From Flavobacterium psychrophilum (GTDB taxonomy: Bacteria > Bacteroidota > Bacteroidia > Flavobacteriales > Flavobacteriaceae), in the NCBI GenBank assembly GCA_020720185.1, contig DYPB01000062.1, forward strand, positions 1-11,037: a stretch of 11,037 nucleotides of DNA. Reading direction: 5' to 3'. The notes beneath the pieces were generated by a model. That model did no database searches, was not told the origin of the DNA, and saw only the letters and a list, made by a program, of their open reading frames with translations. How positions within the stretch are numbered: position 1 is the stretch's first letter; the number at the start of each line of letters is the position of its first letter. Shown in pieces: positions 1-6,921 of the stretch. Position numbers and translations under genes: made by a program.

Positions 1-116
1 CAACTTCATTTAATTATCCTACACCAGAAAGAAAAATGAACCGACTGGTTATAACCGCAAACCACACCTTGGCTGATTTAGACCAACTAATAAGTGTTCT
101 TAATTTATACTTATAA
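1..116 (+). CDS. C-terminal fragment of an alpha-oxoamine synthase-like PLP enzyme (BioF/Kbl family)
   Basis: The window opens inside this gene. Reading codons from base 3 gives 37 residues and a TAA at 114-116, containing NYPTPERKMNRLVITANHT followed by a short helix rich in D and L. An R/L-rich strand, then a TANHT-like stretch, then a DLDQLI-type helix is how the small C-terminal domain of 8-amino-7-oxononanoate synthase and 2-amino-3-ketobutyrate CoA ligase homologues ends in Bacteroidota. The catalytic lysine and PLP-binding motifs lie off the window, so the substrate cannot be stated. The gene runs convergently towards terC and is followed at once by a terminator. The family assignment rests on a short tail and is moderately sure at best. 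The reading frame and stop are clear. Confidence 0.55.
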   Translation, partial: TSFNYPTPERKMNRLVITANHTLADLDQLISVLNLYL

Positions 117-121
117 AAAAT

Positions 122-160
122 AAAAAAAAACGAATTCAAACAGATGAATTTGGGCTTTTT
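122..160. terminator. Bidirectional intrinsic terminator between the BioF-like gene and terC
   Basis: A 7-bp stem pairs 131-137 with 146-152, including one G-U pair, around an 8-base loop. It has nine A bases before it and GGGC plus a T run after it. On the minus strand the stem is followed by nine T, a canonical U-tract for transcripts leaving terC. On the plus strand it is followed by a T run for the upstream gene. It begins 6 bases after the upstream stop codon. Confidence 0.75.
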
Positions 161-233
161 ATTGTTTATAATTTTTACATTACAACGAGTTATTATATCC
201 TTACGATGAATTATATAGGATTATATTTAGGTA

Positions 234-294
234 GGTTCTATAAAATAGCTATCAGTAAAAAAATAAATTTACAAAAAAACTAATTTATAGAACC
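234..294. repeat. 11-bp inverted repeat with a 39-base spacer
   Basis: GGTTCTATAAA at 234-244 has its exact reverse complement at 284-294, just beyond the terC stop codon on the terC transcript. The long AT-rich loop and the lack of a T run after either arm make it a poor intrinsic terminator. It could be a 3' UTR stem that stabilises the mRNA end, or the remnant of a small mobile repeat. Confidence 0.5.
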
Positions 295-303
295 CATCTT
301 TAA

Positions 304-1164
304 TTAATTCATAAAATCCATATCTTTTAATTTCTCATCTTCAATAGCATTATTGTGCAATTTAACAGGGTTTTTAGATTTTTTCATTCTCAAATTTAAA
401 AACTCTACAAACAACGAAAAGAATATTGAGAAGTATAAATATCCTTTTGGAATAGTGCCAACCTCCGTATCATTTCCAAATCTAAAATGTGCTAAATGAG
501 AACCCTCAGCAACAAGCATTACTCCTATTAATATCAAAAATGATAAGCCAAGTATTTGAATAGTAGGGTGTTGATTAACAAATTTACTAACAGGTCCTGC
601 AAAAATCATCATAATTGTAATGGAGATAATAATTGATAGAATCATTATTGCCAAAGCAGGATTGTATCCAAAACCGCCTTCGCTAATGGGTTGGTTTACA
701 TTTATTAAACCTACAGCCGTTAAAATACTATCAAACGAAAAAACTAAATTTAATAAAGCAATTTGAACAATAGCAGCCGTTAGTGTATTTCCTGCTTTTG
801 TCGATGCACTTTCCTCATCACCTTCCATTTTATGATGAATTTCTGAAACAGATTTATATAATAAAAACAGGCCACCTGCAAAAACAATAATACTTTGCCC
901 CGTAATTCCAGCATTAAAAAATCCCAAATCAATATGGGCAATCACTTCTTGTAAACTTAAAACCCAAGTAATTCCAAATAATAAAATAATTCTAAAAGTC
1001 ATTGCTAATAAAAGCCCAGTTTTACGAGCTTTTGGCTGATCTTTTTCAGGCAATTTCCCTGATATTATTGATAAAAAAACAATATTGTCAATGCCGAGAA
1101 TTATCTCTAAAAAAGTTAAAGTTAATAAAGCAATCCAAGCATTTGGGTTTGATAAAATTTCCAT
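304..1164 (-). CDS. TerC family integral membrane protein, probable metal (Mn2+) exporter
   Basis: The 286-residue protein is almost entirely hydrophobic helices and has the TerC signature twice. LEIILGIDNIVF at 19-30 carries the acidic E20 and D26 with N27, and FSFDSILTAVG at 142-152 carries D145. These paired acidic membrane motifs define TerC/Alx-type proteins, of which several characterised members export manganese or help load metal onto secreted enzymes. The older link to tellurite resistance comes from plasmid ter operons, and no other ter genes are present here. A charged loop around 111-124 and a basic C-terminal tail after about 258 are probably cytoplasmic. Length is normal for the single-domain form, with no CBS or CorC extension. 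The ATG lies 5 bases after the stop of the upstream lipoprotein gene, so co-transcription is likely. Family is sure; substrate is inferred. Confidence 0.93.
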   Translation of the reverse strand: MEILSNPNAWIALLTLTFLEIILGIDNIVFLSIISGKLPEKDQPKARKTGLLLAMTFRIILLFGITWVLSLQEVIAHIDLGFFNAGITGQSIIVFAGGLFLLYKSVSEIHHKMEGDEESASTKAGNTLTAAIVQIALLNLVFSFDSILTAVGLINVNQPISEGGFGYNPALAIMILSIIISITIMMIFAGPVSKFVNQHPTIQILGLSFLILIGVMLVAEGSHLAHFRFGNDTEVGTIPKGYLYFSIFFSLFVEFLNLRMKKSKNPVKLHNNAIEDEKLKDMDFMN

Positions 1165-1169
1165 TTTAA

Positions 1170-1562
1170 TTAATAATAAATTTGATTTTTGTTATTGATT
1201 TTCGTTACAATTGCATTCATTTTTTGAGATTTACCAACTTCTGAAAACTCAAATGAATAAGTATTTTTTGTTGTAGATAGTATTTTTACGCTAAACGATT
1301 TTTCTTCCTGCATCGTTTTCGGATGAATTTTTCGAGTAATAAATTCACAATTATTAACCCATCTAACAGATGAAGTGTCAATTTTGCCATTAAAAAACTC
1401 TATCTGCAAATCTTTTGTTCGGGTAAAAAAAACGGTCTTTTTAACTCCTTTTATTTCAAATTCTGTTTTGAAATTGCCAGTTTTAAAATCATTACAATTA
1501 CATTCTTGCTGATAACAAGAAATTATTGAAAAGAATATAAAAATAGAAAAATATTTGTTCAT
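1170..1562 (-). CDS. Small lipoprotein of a flavobacterial family often labelled 'DNA topoisomerase IV'
   Basis: The 130-residue protein starts with a short lipoprotein signal. A basic MNK is followed by a phenylalanine/isoleucine-rich core and the lipobox IISC with the acylated Cys at 16. Two more cysteines follow at 21 and 23. The mature part has FKTGNFKTEFEI at 26-37 and IDTSSVRWVNNCEF at 61-74, which I recognise as conserved in small flavobacterial lipoproteins. From memory, databases often label these as DNA topoisomerase IV, but nothing here resembles a topoisomerase. It is probably a periplasm-facing or outer-membrane-anchored protein of unknown role. The open frame extends upstream to 1670. 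I chose the ATG at 1562 because the signal peptide begins there and the preceding 36 codons look non-coding. terC follows after 5 bases. Confidence 0.8.
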   Translation of the reverse strand: MNKYFSIFIFFSIISCYQQECNCNDFKTGNFKTEFEIKGVKKTVFFTRTKDLQIEFFNGKIDTSSVRWVNNCEFITRKIHPKTMQEEKSFSVKILSTTKNTYSFEFSEVGKSQKMNAIVTKINNKNQIYY

Positions 1563-1593
1563 TATATAGATTTTGCAGGTACTTATACTTAGC

Positions 1594-1601
1594 CAAATAT
1601 G
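1594..1601 (-). promoter_or_regulatory. Candidate -7 element for the lipoprotein-terC unit, near site
   Basis: On the minus strand this reads CATATTTG, a 7-of-8 match to the Bacteroidota -7 consensus TAnnTTTG. It lies about 30 bases upstream of the lipoprotein ATG and would give a short leader. No clear TTTG -33 box is visible at the expected spacing. Confidence 0.35.
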
Positions 1602-1809
1602 AAGTAATCTAACTTTATATTTGCCTAACATTCTATTCAAATCTTTCGTGAAATAATTTAACTGTGTCATTTTTTTTTACTATTTTCTGCTCTACCTACA
1701 GTCTTTAAAATTTTAAATAAATAAAATCAATTTTTATTACGCCTAATTTATTGGCAAATTGAAATAGCAATCAGTATTGTTTTTATTTTTATTAACAAAA
1801 AATATCGCA

Positions 1810-1817
1810 CAAAGGTA
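1810..1817 (-). promoter_or_regulatory. Candidate far promoter for the lipoprotein-terC unit
   Basis: The minus strand reads TACCTTTG, a perfect match to TAnnTTTG, with a TTG 22 bases further upstream as a possible -33 box. Its use would leave a leader of about 240 bases before the lipoprotein ATG at 1562. It could alternatively drive an unseen small RNA. Confidence 0.45.
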
Positions 1818-1960
1818 ATTCAAAAAATCAGAAAACATACAATCCTTTTAATAAATTACACCTTGGCAGTTTCAAATGATAATTGGCTACTACTTCTCAA
1901 CCTTATAATAGTAATAAACTGTCTGCAGTACAAAATGCTTTATTAATATTGGAAAAGAGA

Positions 1961-2542
1961 TTATAAATTTTTGAATGCTAATTTAATAATAGTTTCCACC
2001 GAGGCTTCTGGATTTTCTTGCACAATTTTTTCAATTATTTTTTCAGAAGTTTTTCTAACAAATCCTAAAACTTCTAATGCCGACAGTGCTTCTTCTTTAT
2101 TTTTATTAAAATTTGATACAGAAACTTCTTCTAAATTGTACAATTTTAGTACTTTATCTTTTAAATCTAATATGGCTCGTTGTGCGGTTTTATTTCCAAT
2201 ACCTTTAATTGATTGAATTATTCCTACATCTCCATTGGCTAATGCTTGTATGATTTGTTTTGGTTCTAATGAGGATAACATCGTTCTGGCAATACTTGCT
2301 CCAATGCCTGAAACGGAAAGTAACATTTTAAAAATTTCTCTTTCTGATTTTTCTACAAATCCAAATAATGTATGAGAATCTTCTTTAATTTGAAGATAAG
2401 TAAATAGTTTTACAAATTCAGAATTTGGTAATAAGGAATAAGTGTGCAAAGAAATATTTATATGATAACCAACTCCACCACAATCAATTATTACTTCAGT
2501 TGGTGTTTTTTCTACTAATTTTCCTTGAATATGTGCAATCAT
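1961..2542 (-). CDS. ruvA: Holliday junction branch migration protein RuvA
   Basis: RuvA forms the tetramer that holds the four-way DNA junction open while the RuvB motor drives branch migration during recombination repair in the cytoplasm. The 193-residue length is normal. The OB-fold domain (about 1-62) begins MIAHIQGKL and ends in IKEDSHTLFGF, which keeps the acidic pin at E54 and D55. Two helix-hairpin-helix motifs follow: LLSVSGIGASIARTML around 74-89 and IKGIGNKTAQRAILDL around 112-127. The C-terminal RuvB-contacting domain (about 148-193) starts EEALSALEVLGF, after a variable linker. The start is the only ATG that gives the full OB fold. Neither ruvB nor ruvC is adjacent. It is divergently transcribed from the pRiA4b-like gene across a 174-base promoter region. 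Confidence 0.97.
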   Translation of the reverse strand: MIAHIQGKLVEKTPTEVIIDCGGVGYHINISLHTYSLLPNSEFVKLFTYLQIKEDSHTLFGFVEKSEREIFKMLLSVSGIGASIARTMLSSLEPKQIIQALANGDVGIIQSIKGIGNKTAQRAILDLKDKVLKLYNLEEVSVSNFNKNKEEALSALEVLGFVRKTSEKIIEKIVQENPEASVETIIKLAFKNL

Positions 2543-2559
2543 AATTTTAAGTTTTGGTT

Positions 2560-2595
2560 CAAAAATAAGTATTTTTATTCAAACAATCAAAAATA
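2560..2595 (-). promoter_or_regulatory. Promoter of ruvA
   Basis: On the minus strand TATTTTTG at 2567-2560 matches TAnnTTTG exactly, with TTTG (2591-2588) 20 bases upstream. This is the normal Bacteroidota -33/-7 layout. It predicts a start about 10 bases before the ruvA ATG at 2542. A second exact -7 match, at 2595-2588, overlaps the -33 box and could be an alternative start. Confidence 0.65.
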
Positions 2596-2687
2596 AAATA
2601 GGATCTTCCTTAAAAATCATTATTTATTAACAAGTAATATTTTTAAAATATTTTACAATTCTCAATTTATATTTCATAATTAAAATT

Positions 2688-2695
2688 TATATTTG
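2688..2695 (+). promoter_or_regulatory. Promoter -7 box of the pRiA4b ORF-3-like gene
   Basis: TATATTTG is an exact TAnnTTTG match followed by C and A, and lies 21 bases before the ATG at 2717. A TTTA at 2666-2669 sits 18 bases upstream, where a -33 TTTG would be expected. It is the only good plus-strand promoter found before the run of genes from 2717 to 6890. Confidence 0.65.
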
Positions 2696-2716
2696 CATTA
2701 CTAAAATTTTATAAAA

Positions 2717-3259
2717 ATGGTTTACAAGTTTAGAGTAATTCTCGATGCCGAAGAGGATATTTTTCGAGATATAGCAATACTTCAAGAGGATACTTTGGAA
2801 GATTTGCACAATGCAATTTTTAATTCTTTTGGATTTGATGGTACCGAAATAGGTTCATTTTATACCTGTGATGATACTTGGAATCAAGAAGATGAGATTT
2901 CTCTTTTTGATACAGGAGATCTACTTGGTGAGCAAAAAATAATGGCAGATTATAAACTTTCAGACATTTTGGATAAACAGAATACAAAAATTATTTATGT
3001 TTATGATTTTATAAGTATGTGGACATTTTTAGTAGAATTAGCAGCTGTTGAAGATATTAAGGCAGGAACAACTTATCCTGAGACTCTTTTTTCTCAAGGC
3101 GATATGCCAGCCGAAGCTATGGAAAAACATTTTATTGCAGACGATGAGCATGAAAATTACAATGAGTTTGACGACGATTTTGATGACGACGATTTAGAGA
3201 TGTTTGAAGACGATGCTGACCATTTTGAAGATTATGGTTTTGAAGAAAATTGGAATTAA
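2717..3259 (+). CDS. pRiA4b ORF-3-like protein with acidic C-terminal tail
   Basis: This 180-residue protein begins VYKFRVILDAEEDIFRDI, followed by LEDLHNAIFNSFGFD at 27-41. That is the N-terminal pattern of the plasmid pRiA4b ORF-3 domain, which is widespread and of unsettled function. The family core normally reads YxYDFGDxWxH. Here it is YVYDFISMWTF around 94-104, so the G, D and H positions differ. The last 40 or so residues (about 141-180) form a run dominated by Asp and Glu, probably disordered and strongly negative. There is no signal peptide or membrane segment, so it is cytoplasmic. It has its own promoter and is followed after 50 bases by ndpA, suggesting co-transcription. No transposase is near. 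Family is fairly sure; role is unknown. Confidence 0.8.
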   Translation: MVYKFRVILDAEEDIFRDIAILQEDTLEDLHNAIFNSFGFDGTEIGSFYTCDDTWNQEDEISLFDTGDLLGEQKIMADYKLSDILDKQNTKIIYVYDFISMWTFLVELAAVEDIKAGTTYPETLFSQGDMPAEAMEKHFIADDEHENYNEFDDDFDDDDLEMFEDDADHFEDYGFEENWN

Positions 3260-3309
3260 ATCCAATTAAAAGTTAAAAATCAGTTGTAAAGAAAATCTAA
3301 AATAACTTA

Positions 3310-4368
3310 ATGATAAATTTATTTAATACCCATATCGAAAACCTTTCTATTCATCGAGTAGGAAACAAAAGTCGTAACGAAGCTATTTTTTTATCCGAAA
3401 CACCATTTTTATTAAACGACGAAATAGTTCCGTTAATGAAAGAATTTTTTCTGAAACCTTTCAGAGAGAAAGAAGAAAATTATTATCAATTTACTCACGA
3501 AGTAGATTTGGATTATAATGATATGTACAAAATGGTTACGACAATTTTTGATAATCCAAGTACAATTCACGAAGGATCTAAAAAAATAACCAAACATTTA
3601 TTCGAACAATCTAACCATCCACATATAAAAAACGGAGAAGTTTATGTTACTTATTTAACTAATTTGAATATCGACAATAATATAGTAGATGCCATTGGTA
3701 TTTTTAAAAGCGAATTACAAAGTGATTTTTTGCAATTTGAAGAAAAGCAATCACATTTAGAAATGATTCTACAACAAGGAGTTAGTTTAAATAAATTAGA
3801 CAAAGGATGCCTTATTTTTAACTATAAAAAAGAGGACGGTTATAAAATATTAACGGTTGATTCTAACCGCTACGATGCACGATATTGGTTAGAACATTTC
3901 CTATCTGTCGATGCTTTTGAGGATGAAAATTTTATTACAAAAAAATATCTAAAATTTTGTCAAGGCTTTGCAAAAGATGTTGTTTTTCCTGCCGAGGATA
4001 AGAAAGAAGAAGTAATGTTTATGAATCGTTCGGTGAATTATTTTGCAAAAAACGATGAATTTGAAGAAACTAATTTCTTAAACGAAGTTTTAGACAATCC
4101 CGATTTAATTCCAGAATTTAAAAACTATAAAGTCGATAAAGGAGCCAAATATTCTATTGAAGATGTAACAACTTTTCCGATTGCCAATGCAGCCGTTACT
4201 GATGCACGAAAATCAATTAAAAACATTATTAATTTGGACACACACATTCAAATTAAGATGGATTTCATAAACCCCGAAAGTGCCGAAAAATATGTTGAAA
4301 AAGGATGGGACGAAGAAAAACAAATGTATTATTATTTGGTGTATTTTAATAAAGAACAAAAGGCTTAA
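3310..4368 (+). CDS. Nucleoid-associated protein, NdpA/YejK family
   Basis: The 352-residue product is close in length to E. coli YejK (about 335). It shows the family layout: an N-terminal segment INLFNTHIENLSIHRVGNK, a middle region, and the block VDSNRYDARYWLEHFLSV at 183-200, a YW-centred motif I recognise from Bacteroidota NdpA proteins. YejK-type proteins bind DNA and copurify with the folded nucleoid, but their exact job is not settled. It is soluble and acidic to neutral, with no signal peptide. The ATG follows the pRiA4b-like gene by 50 bases, with no clear promoter between, and the next lipoprotein gene starts 34 bases after its stop. The family call is good; whether it matters for host DNA or for defence against foreign DNA cannot be read here. 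Confidence 0.88.
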   Translation: MINLFNTHIENLSIHRVGNKSRNEAIFLSETPFLLNDEIVPLMKEFFLKPFREKEENYYQFTHEVDLDYNDMYKMVTTIFDNPSTIHEGSKKITKHLFEQSNHPHIKNGEVYVTYLTNLNIDNNIVDAIGIFKSELQSDFLQFEEKQSHLEMILQQGVSLNKLDKGCLIFNYKKEDGYKILTVDSNRYDARYWLEHFLSVDAFEDENFITKKYLKFCQGFAKDVVFPAEDKKEEVMFMNRSVNYFAKNDEFEETNFLNEVLDNPDLIPEFKNYKVDKGAKYSIEDVTTFPIANAAVTDARKSIKNIINLDTHIQIKMDFINPESAEKYVEKGWDEEKQMYYYLVYFNKEQKA

Positions 4369-4402
4369 ATAGACCAAAAAAATTATCCTAATTACTACTA
4401 TC

Positions 4403-4978
4403 ATGAAAATAAAAATATTTCTTTTTTTAGCAAGTATTGCTATGTTTTTTGCAAGTTGCGATAAAACCGATTGTGGCTGTGTAGCACCACCTGTTACAAA
4501 TCAAAACAAGGTTCTGGTCCTGAAAGTTGATTTTACAACCAATGTTTTCGAAGGTGGAAAAGAATTAATTTTTCCTGCAACACCAACATTTACTATTCAA
4601 AAACTATACCAAGCACCTTTGGATTTTGGGTATATTAAATTGAATTATCAAGAGTTAAATCTACCAATTTTTGATGGTTCAATTCATTGGAACGGAATGG
4701 GAAGCATATCATTTCCTGCTGATTTTCAAACTGTTACAAGTTTTAATTTAATAAATCCAATCACACCTCCAACGATCCCCATTTTTGTAAATTTGGATAA
4801 TTCAAATAGTACCAATTTTGACTATACTCCCATTTGGAATTCAATTAAATATCTCGAAAAAGTTAATGAATATAGATCAACAAACCCAAATGAAACTGTT
4901 AAAATTATTCTATACACACCAGATGTTGGTATTGGAAATCCTGCAAATTGGAAATGGATAGTATTGGTTAAAAATTAA
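4403..4978 (+). CDS. Uncharacterised lipoprotein
   Basis: The 191-residue protein starts with KIK, a hydrophobic core and the lipobox FASC, with the lipidated Cys at 19. Asp follows immediately, and two further cysteines at 24 and 26 form a CGC. The mature part is rich in N, T, P and aromatic residues with likely beta strands, and ends in NWKWIVLVKN. I do not recognise a named domain. No clear acidic lipoprotein export signal for the cell surface follows the Cys, so it may stay on the periplasmic side. It sits 34 bases after ndpA and 52 bases before the ABC ATPase gene, in the same direction. Whether it works with the transporter is not shown by the sequence. Confidence 0.75.
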   Translation: MKIKIFLFLASIAMFFASCDKTDCGCVAPPVTNQNKVLVLKVDFTTNVFEGGKELIFPATPTFTIQKLYQAPLDFGYIKLNYQELNLPIFDGSIHWNGMGSISFPADFQTVTSFNLINPITPPTIPIFVNLDNSNSTNFDYTPIWNSIKYLEKVNEYRSTNPNETVKIILYTPDVGIGNPANWKWIVLVKN

Positions 4979-5030
4979 ATTTTGTAACAAATCCAATCCC
5001 TTTTCGTCTTACATAAAAAACACAATAATT

Positions 5031-5930
5031 TTGGAAACAATACTATCAATTAACAATCTGAATAAAATTTATTCAGGCGGTGTTCATGCCGTTAAAAATG
5101 TATCTTTAAAAATCAAAAAAGGAAATATTTATGGAATTTTAGGACCAAATGGTTCTGGAAAATCAACAACATTAGGAATAGTATTAAATGTTGTTAATAA
5201 AACATCGGGCGATTATCAATGGTTTGGAGATAAGATTCAGACTCACGATGCTTTGAAAAAAGTAGGTGCCATTATTGAACGACCTAATTTTTATCCCTAT
5301 ATGTCTGCTCGAGAAAATTTAGAATTGGTTTGTAAAATAAAAAATATAGATTACAAAAAAGTTCAAGAAAAATTAGCTTTGGTAGGATTGTTAGAAAGAG
5401 AAAATAGCAATTTTAAGACCTTTTCTTTAGGAATGAAACAACGATTAGCCATTGCATCGGCATTGTTAAATGATCCCGAAATATTAATTTTAGACGAACC
5501 TACAAACGGATTAGATCCGCAAGGAATTCATCAAATTAGAGATATAATTAAACAGATTGCAAGCCAAGGTACTACAATTTTATTAGCTTCACATTTATTA
5601 GACGAAGTTGAAAAAGTTTGTAGCCATGTATTGGTTTTGCGAAAAGGTGAAATTTTATATTCAGGAACAGTGCATGGAATGAGTAATAAATCTGATTTTT
5701 TTGAATTAAATTCGAGTGATAATAAAAAGATAGAAGAATTACTTTTAAGAAATTCAGATATTGAAAGCATTGAAAATGTTGATGAAAAATTATTTGTTTA
5801 TTGCAAAAAACCAATAGAATCTAGTACTCTGAATAAATTTTTGGCAGATGAAGGCATTTATTTAAACCATTTGGTAAAAAGAAAACACAGTCTTGAGGAA
5901 CAATTTTTAGAATTGACAAAAGCCCACTAA
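5031..5930 (+). CDS. ABC transporter ATP-binding protein, BcrA/NatA type, with a TTG start
   Basis: This 299-residue ATPase powers a membrane exporter with the permease encoded next. Visible motifs are the Walker A GPNGSGKST (38-46), the signature FSLGMKQR (131-138), the Walker B ILILDEP (151-157) with catalytic E156, the D-loop GLDPQG (160-165) and the switch H188 in ASHLLDEVE. The usual Q-loop glutamine is replaced by Glu in IIERPNFYP (E83), as in BcrA-like ATPases. The C-terminal 80 or so residues form the accessory domain common in the BcrA/NatA/CcmA group. No ATG lies near the proper N-terminus. TTG at 5031 gives ETILSINNLNKIYSGG, the normal beginning, so it is taken as the start although the frame stays open upstream. 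Substrate is unknown; drug, peptide or ion export is possible. Confidence 0.93.
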   Translation: METILSINNLNKIYSGGVHAVKNVSLKIKKGNIYGILGPNGSGKSTTLGIVLNVVNKTSGDYQWFGDKIQTHDALKKVGAIIERPNFYPYMSARENLELVCKIKNIDYKKVQEKLALVGLLERENSNFKTFSLGMKQRLAIASALLNDPEILILDEPTNGLDPQGIHQIRDIIKQIASQGTTILLASHLLDEVEKVCSHVLVLRKGEILYSGTVHGMSNKSDFFELNSSDNKKIEELLLRNSDIESIENVDEKLFVYCKKPIESSTLNKFLADEGIYLNHLVKRKHSLEEQFLELTKAH

Positions 5931-6040
5931 CCCCCCGTATGGGGAACTATATAAATACCTATAGAATTGAAATACAATATATTAACATAAAAAACTCACA
6001 CAAAATCTCCCTCCCCTTCGGGGAAAACTGGGGTGGAACC
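5931..6040. repeat. GC-rich REP-like element between the ABC ATPase and permease genes
   Basis: Directly after the ATPase stop, CCCC at 5933-5936 pairs with GGGG at 5941-5944 around GTAT. About 70 bases on, CCC at 6014-6016 pairs with GGG at 6021-6023 around a TTCG tetraloop, preceded by another CCC and followed by CTGGGGTGG. This composition is unlike the surrounding AT-rich DNA. It resembles the C-run/TTCG/G-run intergenic repeats I recall from Bacteroidota genomes. It separates two genes that would normally be almost touching, and contains a GTG (6033) in frame with the permease. Confidence 0.55.
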
Positions 6041-6050
6041 TCTAACTATT

Positions 6051-6890
6051 ATGAAACGATTGCTCTCAATAGAATTACAAAAAATTTGGAAAAACCGTGC
6101 AAGTCGGATCTTAACAATTGCCTATTTCCTACTTTTATCAACCATTGCGTTAATTGCTTCAATTAAGTTTAATATTGGCTTTTTTCCAATTCATCCTGCT
6201 GAAATGGGAATATTCAATTTTCCTGTAATTTGGCATATTACAACTTATGTAGCAGTATATTACAAAATATTTTTAGCAATTATAATCGTTTCAATGATTG
6301 GAAATGAATATAGTAATGGTACTTTGAAACAAAATTTAATTGATGGTTTGAGTAAAAAAGAGTTCATTTTATCAAAATTTTTAACAGTTGTTCTTTTTGC
6401 TTTTACTTCAACCGCTTTTGTTTTTATAATGAGTTTAATTCTAGGCTACAATTTCTCTTCTTATACAAGTCTCGGAATAGTTTTTTCAAAATTAGAATAC
6501 CTATTGGCCTATTTTGTTGATTTAGTTGGCTTTTTTGCATTTTGTCTTTTCATTTCGATTTTAGTAAAAAGATCTGCATTTGCATTAGGTTTCTTATTTG
6601 TGTGGTTTTGTTTTGAAAACTTATCTTTTGCATTTTTCAAATATTATGTTTTTAACGGAGTTAGTAAAGCTACCGATACGGTATATAGTTTTATGCCTTT
6701 AGAATCAATTTCAAATTTAATTCCTGAACCTTGGAACAGAATTTCATTACTTAAAAAAGCAGGCAACCAAATGGGAATTGGGAATGATTATATTATGGAC
6801 ATCCAGTTTTTCAACATTATTATTGTACTCTGTTGGATTGTCATTTTTACATTCTTATCCTACAATATACTAAAAAACAGAGATCTATAA
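6051..6890 (+). CDS. ABC-2 type transporter permease, BcrB/NatB-like
   Basis: The 279-residue membrane protein starts MKRLLSIELQKIWKNRASR, the typical cytoplasmic N-terminus of ABC-2 permeases that run with BcrA/NatA-type ATPases. About six hydrophobic helices follow. The conserved cytoplasmic GNEYSNGTLKQNLIDGLSKK lies between helices two and three and probably contacts the ATPase. It ends in a basic KNRDL tail. An in-frame GTG at 6033 would add six residues, but it lies inside the GC-rich repeat, and the ATG at 6051 matches the family start. The gene is 120 bases downstream of its ATPase partner because of that repeat. The stop codon lies in the loop of a hairpin shared with the convergent aminotransferase gene. 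Family is sure; substrate is unknown. Confidence 0.88.
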   Translation: MKRLLSIELQKIWKNRASRILTIAYFLLLSTIALIASIKFNIGFFPIHPAEMGIFNFPVIWHITTYVAVYYKIFLAIIIVSMIGNEYSNGTLKQNLIDGLSKKEFILSKFLTVVLFAFTSTAFVFIMSLILGYNFSSYTSLGIVFSKLEYLLAYFVDLVGFFAFCLFISILVKRSAFALGFLFVWFCFENLSFAFFKYYVFNGVSKATDTVYSFMPLESISNLIPEPWNRISLLKKAGNQMGIGNDYIMDIQFFNIIIVLCWIVIFTFLSYNILKNRDL

Positions 6891-6900
6891 ACCTCTGTTT
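6871..6900. terminator. Terminator hairpin between permease and aminotransferase genes
   Basis: AAACAGAG at 6875-6882 pairs perfectly with CTCTGTTT at 6893-6900 around a 10-base loop that contains the permease stop codon. On the minus strand the stem runs into six T, making a good intrinsic terminator 22 bases past the aminotransferase stop. On the plus strand the following bases (GAATAATAG) are a weak U-tract. Confidence 0.7.
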
Positions 6901-6921
6901 GAATAATAGTAAATTGTTCTT

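Larger units (their letters stand above)
1563..1960. other. Noncoding gap between ruvA and the lipoprotein gene
   Basis: This 398-base AT-rich stretch lies between the end of ruvA and the start of the lipoprotein gene, both on the minus strand. I see no credible coding frame, tRNA or large stem in it. It holds two candidate minus-strand promoter boxes, at 1594-1601 and 1810-1817. No good intrinsic terminator for ruvA is visible. The best stem near its end is only four base pairs, around the CTGCAG at 1923. Confidence 0.6.

Noticed and set aside
1616..1623. Exact TATATTTG box on the plus strand inside the 1563-1960 gap
   Set aside because: No plus-strand gene, structured RNA or terminator follows it, and no -33 box precedes it. 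Chance matches are expected in DNA this AT-rich.
1563..1670. N-terminal extension of the lipoprotein by 36 codons (start at 1670)
   Set aside because: The extension puts unlikely residues before a complete lipoprotein signal peptide that begins at the ATG at 1562. A near-consensus promoter box also lies inside it.
242..1777. Near-identical AAATAGCWATCAGTA words near 242 and 1763
   Set aside because: A 14-of-15 match between two places in 11 kb of AT-rich DNA is about what chance gives, and the flanks do not match.
1971..2216. Plus-strand frame opposite ruvA
   Set aside because: It lies fully inside a well-supported gene on the other strand and has no recognisable motif.
4213..4404. Minus-strand frame opposite the end of ndpA
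   Set aside because: The hydrophobic, phenylalanine-rich translation is what antisense of lysine- and glutamate-rich AT-rich coding DNA gives. There is no promoter or family match.
5939..6166. 75-codon plus-strand frame across the REP-like element into the permease gene
   Set aside because: It overlaps the start of a clear permease in another frame, reads through repeat sequence and resembles no protein.
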